64,000 nucleotides of DNA from positions 1-64,000 of the forward strand of contig NZ_NKYE01000020.1 of assembly GCF_002262875.1 (NCBI RefSeq), written 5' to 3'. The notes beneath the pieces were generated by a model, which had not been told where the DNA came from, did not search any database, and was given only the letters and a program-made list of their open reading frames with translations. The translations under genes and the position numbers were made by a program. How positions within the stretch are numbered: the first letter of the stretch is position 1; every line of letters begins with the position of its first letter. This DNA is from Amycolatopsis antarctica (GTDB lineage: Bacteria; Actinomycetota; Actinomycetes; Mycobacteriales; Pseudonocardiaceae). Of the stretch, positions 41,778-51,054 are shown one piece after another.

Positions 41778-41806
41778 AAGTTAAACGTCTGACATTTCTC
41801 TGTCAA
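41778..41806 (-). promoter_or_regulatory. Promoter and operator of the dicarboxylate operon
   Basis: On the minus strand a consensus -35 TTGACA (41801-41806) is followed after exactly 17 bp by -10 TAACTT (41778-41783), and the hydratase ATG starts 7 nt further on, so the transcript is probably leaderless. The dyad TGACA-N6-TGTCA (41790-41805) overlaps the -35 and the spacer, a placement suited to repression. The divergent GntR/FadR-type protein is the likely ligand. Confidence 0.72.
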
Positions 41807-41875
41807 TGCCGTGTTTCAAGATTTTTCAGTTACCTGGCAACGGGAACGAAACTTCTGACGTGGCCAGACATCGTC

Positions 41876-41886
41876 ATGTCGGACGA
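41876..41886. promoter_or_regulatory. GTC-N-GAC element upstream of the GntR gene
   Basis: ATGTCGGACGA contains GTC-G-GAC, close to the T-n-GTC-n-GAC-n-A style of FadR-group GntR operators. It lies just upstream of the regulator's own -35/-10 region, so autoregulation is possible. Confidence 0.35.
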
Positions 41887-41926
41887 CCTCGGTGATTCAT
41901 CAGGCACAAAGCGCTACACTCCCGGC

Positions 41927-42664
41927 GTGGACATCGTGGGGAGCAGCCAGGACCTGACACGGGGGCTCGGCGTCGCCCGGGTGCGGTCGGCGTATCAGCA
42001 GGTGGCGGACCAGCTCCGGCAGTTGATCATCACCGGAAAGCTGACCCCTGGGGACCGTCTGCCCTCGGAGGCCGAACTCGGCCAGGCCTTCGGCGTCAGC
42101 CGGAGCACGGTGCGGGAGGCGCTGCGGTCGCTGACCTCGCAGAACCTGGTGTACACCAGCCGGGGGGTGAATGGTGGCAGTTTCGTCGCCGACGCCGACC
42201 CGCGGAGCATCAGCGCGTACCTGGAAACCAGTCTCGGCCTGCTCAGTGCCGGGGGGCTGACGGTGGACGAGCTGCTCGCGGTGCGCGAGATGCTGGAGGT
42301 CCCGGCCGCCCGGCTGGCCGCGACGGAACGCAGCGAGAGCGATCTGCTGGCGCTGCGCACGGCGGTGGAGCAGGAGAACACGGAGGCGGGGCCTCAGCAC
42401 GAGCATCCGCAGCACTTCCACATCCTGCTGCTCACCTGTTCCCACAACAGCCTGCTCGAAGTGGTCACGCAACCAATCTTCTCGGTGCTGAAGAACCGGT
42501 TCCTCCGTGGCAACGCGCCGGCGACGTTCTGGGATCAGGTGTGTGGCGACCACGCGAACATGGTGGAGGCCATCGAGCGCCGGGACGCGGACGCGGCGGG
42601 TTCGCTGATGCAGGAGCATCTGCACCGGCTGCGGGAGACCTACCTGGCCATGGATCGGGTCTGA
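41927..42664 (+). CDS. GntR-family (FadR subgroup) transcriptional regulator
   Basis: The protein has an N-terminal GntR winged helix (AYQQVADQLRQLIITGKLTPGDRLPSE, LGQAFGVSRSTVREALRSLTSQNLV) and an all-helical FCD ligand domain (VREMLEVPAARLAA, HILLLTCSHNSLLEVV, with Asp/His metal-type residues). I choose GTG 41927 (245 residues) because TACACT (41915-41920), a fitting -10, ends 7 nt before it, giving a leaderless start, while the upstream ATG at 41876 has no ribosome site and overlaps an operator-like element. Divergent from the dicarboxylate operon, so the probable sensor of its substrate or CoA-ester. Confidence 0.88.
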   Translation: MDIVGSSQDLTRGLGVARVRSAYQQVADQLRQLIITGKLTPGDRLPSEAELGQAFGVSRSTVREALRSLTSQNLVYTSRGVNGGSFVADADPRSISAYLETSLGLLSAGGLTVDELLAVREMLEVPAARLAATERSESDLLALRTAVEQENTEAGPQHEHPQHFHILLLTCSHNSLLEVVTQPIFSVLKNRFLRGNAPATFWDQVCGDHANMVEAIERRDADAAGSLMQEHLHRLRETYLAMDRV

Positions 42665-42809
42665 GGCGACCCGTTCGCGCAGGCTGTGACGGCGGCGGGG
42701 CTAGAATCCGGCGCAGCAGCACGCGGGCGCGCGCCCTGCCCGGAGGTGGGGGGCGGACGCGTGAACCCGACCGGCGGGACCGTTCCGCCCGCGCATGAGA
42801 TGAATCCGC

Positions 42810-44117
42810 ATGGCTTCAGCAGAGAATTCCGGTGCAGCAGCGACATCCCGCACCGTCGACGTACTGGACACCGCGACCGTCACCGCCGCCGATGTGGACC
42901 GGGCGCGGGAACGGCTGCGCGGGGTCACCGCCAGCACGCCGCTGACACGGAACGAGCGCCTTTCGGACCGCGCGGCGGGCGAGGTGTGGGTCAAGCGCGA
43001 GGATCTGCAGCCGGTGCGTTCGTACAAGCTCCGCGGCGCGTACAACCTGATGGCGCAGCTCCCGAGCGGGGCGGCGTCGGCGGGAGTGGTGTGCGCGAGC
43101 GCGGGCAACCACGCGCAGGGCGTCGCGTACGCGTGCGCGGCGCTGGGGATCGAGGGCCGGGTCTATCTGCCGCGAACCACTCCCCGTCAGAAGCGCGAGC
43201 GGATCGCGGCGATCGGCGGGGAGCGGGTGCGGCTGGTGGTCTCGGGGGACGCCTACGACGACGCGCAGGCTGCCGCCGCGGCGTTCGCGGAGAGCACGGG
43301 CGCGCTGGTCGTGTCGGCGTTCGACGATCCGCGCACGGTCGCTGGTCAGGGCACGGTGGCCTGCGAGATCGTCGAGCAGCTCGGGGTGGCGCCGGACCGG
43401 ATCGTGGTACCGGTCGGTGGCGGGGGTCTCCTGGCGGGCATGGCGGCCTGGCTGCGCGAGCGGCATCCGGGGGTGCGGCTGATCGGGGTCGAGCCGTCGG
43501 GGGCGGCGAGCATGACGGCGGCGCTGGCGGCGGGGCGGCCGGTCGCACTGCCCGAAGTGGACCCGTTCGTGGACGGCGCGGCTGTGCGGAGGGTGGGGCG
43601 GACGCCGTTCCCGATCGTGCGGGACAGCGGGACGGAGGTGCTCACACTGGACGCTGGCGCGGTGTGCGTGGAGATGCTGGATCTCTACCAGACGGACGGG
43701 ATCATCGCGGAGCCCGCTGGGGCGCTGGCCACGGGCTCGCTGGGTGACGTGCTGACACCGGAGCCGGGTTCGGTGACGGTGTGCGTGCTCTCGGGCGGGA
43801 ACAACGATGTCAGCCGGTACAGCGAGATTCTCGAGCGGGCGCTGGTGTTCGAGGGGCTGAAGCACTATTTCCTGGTGGATTTCCCGCAGGAGCCGGGAAT
43901 GCTGCGTCGCTTTCTCGATAAGGTGCTGGGGCCGGACGACGACATCACGTTGTTCGAGTACGTGAAGCGCAACAACCGGGAGACAGGCCCCGCTCTGGTC
44001 GGTGTGGAGATCGGGGATCGCGGTGATCTGCCTGGTCTGCTGAAGCGGATGATGGACAGTCCGCTGCGGATCGAGCCCGTCGATCCGGACAGCGCGCTGT
44101 TCCGTTTCCTGCTCTGA
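42810..44117 (+). CDS. ilvA: Threonine ammonia-lyase (threonine dehydratase)
   Basis: The 435-residue PLP enzyme has Lys73 in RSYKLRGA as the likely Schiff-base lysine, the GNHAQGVA phosphate loop (SAGNHAQGVAYAC), VPVGGGGLLAGMA and the C-terminal regulatory ACT-like domain (HYFLVDFPQEPGMLRRFLDKVLG). The domain arrangement is the short IlvA form with one ACT-like region. It deaminates threonine to 2-oxobutyrate for isoleucine synthesis. A possible -10 TAGAAT lies at 42699-42704 in the 145-bp leader, where I see no attenuator peptide or T-box. Confidence 0.95.
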   Translation: MASAENSGAAATSRTVDVLDTATVTAADVDRARERLRGVTASTPLTRNERLSDRAAGEVWVKREDLQPVRSYKLRGAYNLMAQLPSGAASAGVVCASAGNHAQGVAYACAALGIEGRVYLPRTTPRQKRERIAAIGGERVRLVVSGDAYDDAQAAAAAFAESTGALVVSAFDDPRTVAGQGTVACEIVEQLGVAPDRIVVPVGGGGLLAGMAAWLRERHPGVRLIGVEPSGAASMTAALAAGRPVALPEVDPFVDGAAVRRVGRTPFPIVRDSGTEVLTLDAGAVCVEMLDLYQTDGIIAEPAGALATGSLGDVLTPEPGSVTVCVLSGGNNDVSRYSEILERALVFEGLKHYFLVDFPQEPGMLRRFLDKVLGPDDDITLFEYVKRNNRETGPALVGVEIGDRGDLPGLLKRMMDSPLRIEPVDPDSALFRFLL

Positions 44118-44529
44118 CACGGGCCGCCCCACTCGCGTCCACTGAGGACGTTCGCCGTTCTGCCCGCCGTGGTGAACCGCATGCCGGGCAGCGGCGTGCT
44201 CCCGCGGGCGGATCACTGTCCGGACCGTCTGCGGGCGGCCTGCGTCATAGCCGATTCGGACGTGGCACAGGACAACGCGTCGGCGAGCGTCGAGCAGGGT
44301 TCGGAATCGGAGGACAGGGCCGTGCCGCTGAACATCAGGCTGTCGGCGTTGACCGAGGCGGCCACCTGTCCGCCGATGCGCTGCTACTCGGCGCGGATCA
44401 CGTCCGCAGTCCGCCGTTGCGTCCCGGCCAGGAACGTGCCGGGGTTTGGACCGGAATGGCGTGGCGGTGGCCTCGCCGGAAAAGCCCGTTCAGGTTGACA
44501 GCATTGGCGCGGCCGCCTCACGCCCAGGC

Positions 44530-44563
44530 GTTACGGAATCTGTGTAGTTACGGAATCTGCGTA
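44530..44563. repeat. Tandem direct repeat, 2 x 17 bp
   Basis: GTTACGGAATCTGTGTA (44530-44546) is immediately followed by the same 17-mer with one change, C for T (44547-44563). Such abutting repeats often mark regulator-binding or recombination sites; nothing else identifies it. Confidence 0.85.
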
Positions 44564-44641
44564 CCAGTTGAATAGATGATTTCCGCCCAGGGTAAAGTGT
44601 GCGTGGCGACGGGACGTGCACGTCCGAAGTGGGATCGCTTG

Positions 44642-44681
44642 CTGCTTTCGTGCTGGCCAAATTGGGCCAACACGAAAGCAG
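44642..44681 (-). terminator. Long hairpin after the small unknown gene
   Basis: CTGCTTTCGTG (44642-44652) pairs with CACGAAAGCAG (44671-44681), and TGGCC/GGCCA pair inside. On the minus strand this lies 9 nt past the stop of the small gene at 44690, so it is a likely terminator. Confidence 0.65.
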
Positions 44682-44689
44682 TCATACCT

Positions 44690-45067
44690 CTAACGAATGC
44701 GCTTCCCGCTGTCGTCCAGGTTTATCGGAAGCGTGGCTTCAAGATCCTCGATCAAGCGATCATAATGGCCGCGAGCCCGGTCGATTGCCAGAAGGTCCTC
44801 AATTTTATCCCAAGATTCGCCCTGCGCCCTTAATTTTTCAATCAAAGCGACCTCCGACTGGTCTGCGATTCTCCTCGTGTTCCTCATCAGTCGAACCCAA
44901 GACGCAATCAAAGAGTCAGGAAGTGGTTCGCTTTTGGTTGCCCCGACAGCAATCTGAAGGGCGACCAGTGAATCACTTTCTACCAGCCTCAACGCCTCAG
45001 GTTTCAAGGTTTTTTGAAGCCAATCTACAATAGTTGGGTCAACTCCAGAATCCATGGGATTCAGCAT
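44690..45067 (-). CDS. Hypothetical protein in low-GC island
   Basis: The 125-residue product (start ATG 45067, AGGA 9 nt upstream; TTG 45091 and ATG 45055 are alternatives) is not recognised. The second half (VALIEKLRAQGESWDKIEDLLAIDRARGHYDRLIEDL) reads as two to three helices with a possible HTH-like or coiled character. Codon use is clearly less G/C-rich than in neighbouring genes (ATT, TTG, GAA, AAA codons), pointing to recent acquisition. It stands alone and ends at a strong hairpin. Confidence 0.6.
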   Translation of the reverse strand: MLNPMDSGVDPTIVDWLQKTLKPEALRLVESDSLVALQIAVGATKSEPLPDSLIASWVRLMRNTRRIADQSEVALIEKLRAQGESWDKIEDLLAIDRARGHYDRLIEDLEATLPINLDDSGKRIR

Positions 45068-45374
45068 CCAATCCAGTCCTGCAAATGTCAATGTCGCGTA
45101 CAGTTCAGTCGCGAGGGAGGTTCCGGCGTGCCGGCGCCGTCAGCCCAGGCACGCCCACGAGGTCACATCGCGCACGCGGGCGGTCCGGGACAGTCTCCGA
45201 TGTCGTCCCAGTGCCCACAGGTGCTGATCGCCCGGGCCAACGTCGCCGAAGTCGTGCCTGAAACCCGAGAACATCGCCCCAATACGCCCCGACCGGAACG
45301 CAAGACACAAGAACCAGCACCGGAAACCAATCCCTGCCCCGAAACTACCCCGTTCCCTCCCGCGCGATCGCAGC
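45068..45374. other. Intergenic region, no gene recognised
   Basis: Between the small unknown gene and the dead hydrolase. No frame with ribosome site or recognisable domain on either strand; composition moves back to high GC by about 45120. It probably carries the promoter of the small gene. Confidence 0.4.
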
Positions 45375-45800
45375 CATGAGCTCGCGACGGAGTGCGGCAC
45401 CGATCCCGTGCTACTCCCCCTCGACGAGGTTGCCGTGGGCGAACGGAATCTCCGAGAGCACCTACCACGCCAAGGCCGGAGATACGTTACGGTCCTCCAC
45501 CCCATGCCACACCTGGACCGGTGCGGAGATGCCACTGATCGGCGAGCTGCCCGATGTCGGCCGCGTAACCCGGCAGTGAGGCCTGCCGATCCGGGTCGGA
45601 GTCGCCCGTTCCCGGCTTGTCCACCGAGATCCACCGCATCCCGGCGGCACGGGCAGCGTCGTCGTACCCGTGGCCGAGCAGACCCGAGGCGGGCCGGCTG
45701 GCGTGTAGACGCACGGCGTCCCCCTCGGGGCGCCGAATTCGTGGAACGCGAGCCGCCGACCGTCCGGTAGGGACACCGACCGTACAAATTTCTCCGCCAT
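45375..45800 (-). pseudogene. Alpha/beta hydrolase remnant
   Basis: The minus strand starts well (ATG 45800: KFVRSVSLPDGRRLAFHEFG) but then shifts frame near 45700, continues as PASGLLGHGYDDAARAAGMR and DKPGTGDSDPDRQASLPGYA, jumps to the C-terminal part (VQVWHGVEDRNVSPALAW) and meets in-frame stops before IPFAHGNLVEGE. At least one frameshift, one large internal deletion (the nucleophile-elbow region is missing) and two stops are needed, so the gene is dead. Confidence 0.75.
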
Positions 45801-45870
45801 TCCACCGATTGTGCACGCGTGCACCCCCGGCGAGAGCCGTGTGCGCGCGAAGCGAACGCCAGGGCGGTGG

Positions 45871-46641
45871 TCAGCCGAAGTCGCCGTGGCGGCCCGCTCC
45901 GTCCGCGAACCGGGTCGCCCCGGCCACCGCCTCGTCGGTGAGGGAGACGCGGCCGTGCGCGAACTCGTTGGCCAGTGCCTCCGCCTCGTCGAGTCCGTCC
46001 TGTTCCAGCAGGGACATCCGATCCTGGCGCAGGCAGGTCTGCGGGAAAGCGGCGAGCGTTCGGGCGAGTTCGCGGGCGGCGGCGAGCGCGGTACCGGCGG
46101 GTACACGCCGGTTCACCAGCCCCATCGCGAGCGCTTCGGCGGCGTCGACGGGCCTGCCGGTGAGCACCAGGTCCATCGCCCGGCTCGCGCCGATGAGGCG
46201 GGGCAGGCGGACCGTGCCGCCGTCGATCAGCGGGACGCCCCACCGCCTGCAGAACACGCCCAGCACGGCGTCCTCGGCGGCGACGCGCAGATCGGCCCAC
46301 AGGGCGAGTTCCAGACCGCCGGCGACGGCATGGCCCTCGATCGCCGCGATCACCGGTTTGCCGAGCCGCATCCGGGTGGGCCCCATCGGTCCGTCACCGC
46401 TGTCGGCGATCCGGTTGCCCTCGCCCGCACCGATCGCCTTGAGGTCGGCGCCCGCGCAGAACGTCCCGCCCTCGCCGTACAGCACGGCGACGTCGGCGTC
46501 CTGGTCGGCGTCGAAGACGCGGAACGCCTCGGCGAGTTCCCATGCGGTGGCACGGTCCACGGCATTGCGCACGGCGGGACGGGCGATGCCGATCGTGGTG
46601 ATCCGGTCCGCACGCCGGACCGTGACGTTCTGTGCTGCCAT
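45871..46641 (-). CDS. Enoyl-CoA hydratase/isomerase-family protein
   Basis: The 256-residue protein has the crotonase fold: IARPAVRNAVDRATAWELAEAF, oxyanion-hole segments GGTFCAGADLKAIG and AIEGHAVAGGLELALWADLRVAA, and VPLIDGGTVRLPRLIG. In the third block the catalytic Glu of typical hydratases (G-x-x-P-x-x-G-G-x-x-R-L) is not clearly present (PLIDGGTVRLP), so it may act on an unusual substrate. Stand-alone; the next gene on the strand belongs to the polyol importer, 81 bp upstream. Confidence 0.88.
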   Translation of the reverse strand: MAAQNVTVRRADRITTIGIARPAVRNAVDRATAWELAEAFRVFDADQDADVAVLYGEGGTFCAGADLKAIGAGEGNRIADSGDGPMGPTRMRLGKPVIAAIEGHAVAGGLELALWADLRVAAEDAVLGVFCRRWGVPLIDGGTVRLPRLIGASRAMDLVLTGRPVDAAEALAMGLVNRRVPAGTALAAARELARTLAAFPQTCLRQDRMSLLEQDGLDEAEALANEFAHGRVSLTDEAVAGATRFADGAGRHGDFG

Positions 46642-46722
46642 ACGCGCGGCGCCCCCTCGTGCCGGGATGTCTGGACGGGGTCCATGGTCTCCCGGTTCGA
46701 GGGGGCGCGCAGGCCGTGCGGA

Positions 46723-47823
<1,101 letters not shown>

Positions 47824-47889
47824 TGTTGTCCTCCGGGATAGGTACGGCAGTGCTGCTTTCGATTGTGGTGGATCCGCGGGAGAACGGGC

Positions 47890-48756
47890 TCACTTGACCG
47901 CTCCCATCGACAGACCCCGGACGAGGTGGTTCTGCGCGAACCAGCCGACGATCATCACCGGCAGCGAGGCGAGCAGTGCCGCCGCGGAGAGCTGGGCCCA
48001 GTACAGGCCCTCACTGGTGATGAATCCGACCAGGAACACCGGCACGGTACCGGCGCGGGCCGCGGTCAGGTTGACGGCGTAGAAGAACTCCGTCCACGAG
48101 AAGATGACGCAGATGAGCGCGGTGGCCGCGATACCGGGGGCGACCACCGGCAGGATCACCTTGCGCAGCAAGGTGGGCAGGTTCGCCCCGTCGATGCGCC
48201 CGGCCTCGATCATCTCCTTCGGTACCTCGAGGAAGAACGATCGCATCATCCAGATAGCCAGCGGCAGGTTCATCGCCGTGTACAGGATCACCAGCGCCCA
48301 CACGTTGTCCAGCAGCTTGAAGTTCTGCGAGATCACGTAGAGCGGGATGATCGCGGCGACGATCGGCAACATCTTGGTGGAGAGGAAGAAACCCAGCGCG
48401 TTGCTGGTGCCCTTCACCGGTGCCAGGGACAGCGCGTACGCCGCGGGCACACCGAGCACGAGCACGGCGAGCGTGGAGATGACGGTGACGAAGGCCGAGT
48501 TTCCCAGGTAGGGCAGGAAACCTCGGTCGAGGATGCCGATGATCTGGTCGAGCGTCGGCGTGAAGAACAGCTTCGGCGGGTTGGTTGCCGCGTCCGCCTC
48601 CTGCTTGAACGTCGTCAGCACCATCCACAGCACCGGGAAGACGAACAGGATCGCGGCGATCCAGGTCGCCACGGTCAGCGCCGACTTGCCGAACCTGTTG
48701 GTCACCTTGCGCCGCGGGACGGTTTCGGCCGGGGCGTCGAGGGTCTGCGTGCTCAT
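47890..48756 (-). CDS. Polyol ABC importer, permease (MalG/SmoG type)
   Basis: The 288-residue membrane protein has six spans and the EAA loop EVPKEMIEAGRIDGANLPTLLRKVILP. The sequence FKQEADAATNPPKLFF in the first periplasmic region is characteristic of SmoG/MtlG-type polyol permeases. It starts 1 bp after the stop of the MalF-type gene. Confidence 0.93.
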   Translation of the reverse strand: MSTQTLDAPAETVPRRKVTNRFGKSALTVATWIAAILFVFPVLWMVLTTFKQEADAATNPPKLFFTPTLDQIIGILDRGFLPYLGNSAFVTVISTLAVLVLGVPAAYALSLAPVKGTSNALGFFLSTKMLPIVAAIIPLYVISQNFKLLDNVWALVILYTAMNLPLAIWMMRSFFLEVPKEMIEAGRIDGANLPTLLRKVILPVVAPGIAATALICVIFSWTEFFYAVNLTAARAGTVPVFLVGFITSEGLYWAQLSAAALLASLPVMIVGWFAQNHLVRGLSMGAVK

Positions 48757-48757
48757 G

Positions 48758-49711
48758 TCACTTCACCCCTTCGTTGACCGAGAACGTCCGGAACATCAAG
48801 CGCAGCGCGAAGGTGGCGACGATCAGCGTCATGATCACGACGATGACGCCCATCGCGGACGACTGCCCGACGTCGAAGCCCTCGAACGCACGCTGGTAGA
48901 TGTAGTACGGCAGGTTGGTACTCGACGTACCCGGACCGCCCTGTGTCATCAGGAAGATCGCGTCGAAGCTGTTGACGATGTAGATCGCCCCCAGCAGGAT
49001 CGCGAGCTGCAGGTACTTGCTCAACTGCGGCAGGGTGATCGAGACGAACGTGCGCCACCGTCCGGCGCCGTCGACCTGGGCAGCCTCCAGCACCTCCTTG
49101 GACTGGGCCTGCAGTCCGGCGAGGATCAGCAGCATCATGAACGGCGTCCACTGCCAGACGATCTGCACCATCACCGAGCCGAGCGGGTACTCCGAAAGCC
49201 AGTCGATGTCGGTGCCCAGAACGAAGTTGAGCAACCCGGCGACCGGGTCGAACATCGTCGTCTTCCACATCAGCGCGCCCGCGGCGGGCAGAATGAGGAA
49301 CGGCGTGATGATCAGGGTCCGGACGATGCCCCGGCCGAGGAACTTGCGATCCAGCAACAGGGCGAGACCGAGGCCGAGGAACATCGCGGCGAACACGCAG
49401 ACGACCGTCAGCAGGACGGTGTTGAACAGCGCCCCGCGGAACTGGCTGTCCGCGAACACGTCGATGTAGTTTTGCAGCCCGACGAACTCCTGCGACCCGG
49501 GACGAACCAGGTTGAAGGACTGGAACGAGTAGAACACCGTCAGCAGGAACGGAATCTGCGTCACCGCGATGACGAAGATCAGTGCGGGAAGCAGCGGCGC
49601 CCGCCGCTTCCACGCACCGGAGTTCCCGCTTCCCGGGGCGGTGCCGGTGCCGTGCCGCGAGCCGCGTTCCGGCGGCGTGGTCGCGGTAGGGGTCTTGACA
49701 GTGGAGGTCAT
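48758..49711 (-). CDS. Polyol ABC importer, permease (MalF/SmoF type)
   Basis: The 317-residue membrane protein has the MalF-type arrangement of six spans, EAAQVDGAGRWRTFVSITLPQL as EAA loop, and a VGLQNYIDVFADSQFRGALFNT extracytoplasmic segment. Its start overlaps the binding-protein stop by 4 bp. Confidence 0.93.
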   Translation of the reverse strand: MTSTVKTPTATTPPERGSRHGTGTAPGSGNSGAWKRRAPLLPALIFVIAVTQIPFLLTVFYSFQSFNLVRPGSQEFVGLQNYIDVFADSQFRGALFNTVLLTVVCVFAAMFLGLGLALLLDRKFLGRGIVRTLIITPFLILPAAGALMWKTTMFDPVAGLLNFVLGTDIDWLSEYPLGSVMVQIVWQWTPFMMLLILAGLQAQSKEVLEAAQVDGAGRWRTFVSITLPQLSKYLQLAILLGAIYIVNSFDAIFLMTQGGPGTSSTNLPYYIYQRAFEGFDVGQSSAMGVIVVIMTLIVATFALRLMFRTFSVNEGVK

Positions 49712-51054
49712 GACTTCTCCCGGTAGGACTCTCCGACGGTCTGCGCGTACTCCTGCGCCTGTTCGAGCGCCTCGTCGACCGAGATCTGACCGGCGACGGC
49801 CGCCGACAACTGCTGACTGACCCGGGTGCCGAGGTCCTGGAACTCGGGAATGCCGACGAACTGGATGCCCGGGTAAGGCACCGGTTCGGTCATCGTCTGC
49901 TGCTGGTTCGCCTTGCTGATCGCGTCCAGCGTGGGCTGTGCGTAGGCCTTGGCGGCCTCGCGGTACTCCGGGATCTCATAGGTCGAGAGCCTGCAGCCGG
50001 GCGGCACCTTGTTCCAGCTCAGCTCGGAGCCGACCTTCTTGATGTAGTCCTTGTTCGTCATCCACTGCATGAAGTTCCAGGCCGCCTGCTTGTTCTCGGT
50101 GACCTTCGGGATGGCGAGCGACCAGGTGTAGAGCCAGCCGGAACTCTCCGTCTTCGACACCGGCGCCTGCGTGTAGCCGGACTTGCCGACGACGGTGCTG
50201 CTCTCCGGGTCCTCGTTGGTGCCCGCCATGACCGTGGCGTCGTACCACATGGCGGCCTGGCCCTGTCCGTAACGGTTTCCGCATTCGGAGAAGCCCGCGC
50301 TGGAGGCGCCGACCTGGCCGTGCTGGCGCAGCAGGTCGACGTAGAAGTTCGCCGCCTCGCGGAACTCCGGCGAGGTGAGCTGCGCGTTCCAGTCCTGGTC
50401 GAACCAGCGGCCGCCGAAGGTGTTGACCACCGTGCTGAACGGGGCGAGGCTCTCGCCCCAGCCGGGCTTGCCACGCAGGCAGATTCCCGCGACGCCACCT
50501 TCCTTGTCGTCGAGCTTCGCCGCGAATCCGGCGATCTGCTCCCAGGTCGGATTCGGCGGCATGGTCAGGCCGGCCTGCTCGAACAGGTCCTTGCGATAGG
50601 TCAGGAACGACGATTCGCCGTAGAACGGCACCGCGTACATGTTGCCCTCGTAGGACAGCGAGTCGCGGATGCTGGGAATGAAGTCGTCCGGATCGTAGCC
50701 GGGAGTGCCCTCGACGTAGGGCTGCAGGTTCTCCAGCCATCCGTTGGCGGCCCACTGCGGGGCTTCGTAGTTGCTGATCATCACCACGTCGAACTCGCCG
50801 CCCTCGGTGGCGGTGGAGGCGGTGATCTTCGCGCGTGCCTGGTTCTCCGGCAGCGACACGAATTTCAGGTTCACCCCGGGGTTCGCGGCCTCGAAGTCCT
50901 TGGACAGGTCGACCGCGTCGTTCATCTGCGGATTGGACACGATGGCGACGACGAGGGTCTGCTCCCCCGCGCCGAGGGCACCCGCGCCCGCGCAGCCGGT
51001 CATCGCAAGCAACGCGGCGGCGAACAGCGGGATGAGTCGTGCGCGCCTAGCCAT
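49708..51054 (-). CDS. Polyol ABC importer, lipoprotein binding protein (SmoE/MtlE-like)
   Basis: The 448-residue lipoprotein (lipobox AMTGC, Cys at about residue 21) is of the family 1 sugar-binding type. The segments FDVVMISNYEAPQWAANGWLENL and YEGNMYAVPFYGESSFLTYRKDLFEQAGL closely resemble sorbitol/mannitol-binding proteins of Rhodobacter and Pseudomonas. With the dehydrogenase gene that overlaps by 8 bp, this points to hexitol or pentitol uptake. Preferred polyol unknown. Confidence 0.92.
   Translation of the reverse strand: MARRARLIPLFAAALLAMTGCAGAGALGAGEQTLVVAIVSNPQMNDAVDLSKDFEAANPGVNLKFVSLPENQARAKITASTATEGGEFDVVMISNYEAPQWAANGWLENLQPYVEGTPGYDPDDFIPSIRDSLSYEGNMYAVPFYGESSFLTYRKDLFEQAGLTMPPNPTWEQIAGFAAKLDDKEGGVAGICLRGKPGWGESLAPFSTVVNTFGGRWFDQDWNAQLTSPEFREAANFYVDLLRQHGQVGASSAGFSECGNRYGQGQAAMWYDATVMAGTNEDPESSTVVGKSGYTQAPVSKTESSGWLYTWSLAIPKVTENKQAAWNFMQWMTNKDYIKKVGSELSWNKVPPGCRLSTYEIPEYREAAKAYAQPTLDAISKANQQQTMTEPVPYPGIQFVGIPEFQDLGTRVSQQLSAAVAGQISVDEALEQAQEYAQTVGESYREKS

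Larger units (their letters stand above)
44118..44689. other. Gene-poor low-GC stretch after ilvA
   Basis: No convincing gene in 572 bp. The first half reads on the minus strand as a broken frame (QRIGGQVAASVNADSLMFS then SDSEPCSTLADALSCATSE) that may be a dead gene of unknown kind. The second half is less GC-rich, holds the 17-bp tandem repeat at 44530-44563 and the hairpin at 44642-44681. The composition suggests an insertion or acquired segment. Confidence 0.45.

Noticed and set aside
42665..42809. Attenuator or T-box upstream of ilvA
   Set aside because: No leader peptide with Ile/Val/Leu codons, no specifier or antiterminator structure seen.
44169..44498. Plus-strand 109-codon frame after ilvA
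   Set aside because: No ribosome site or domain; the minus strand carries more protein-like but broken text, so nothing is called as a gene.
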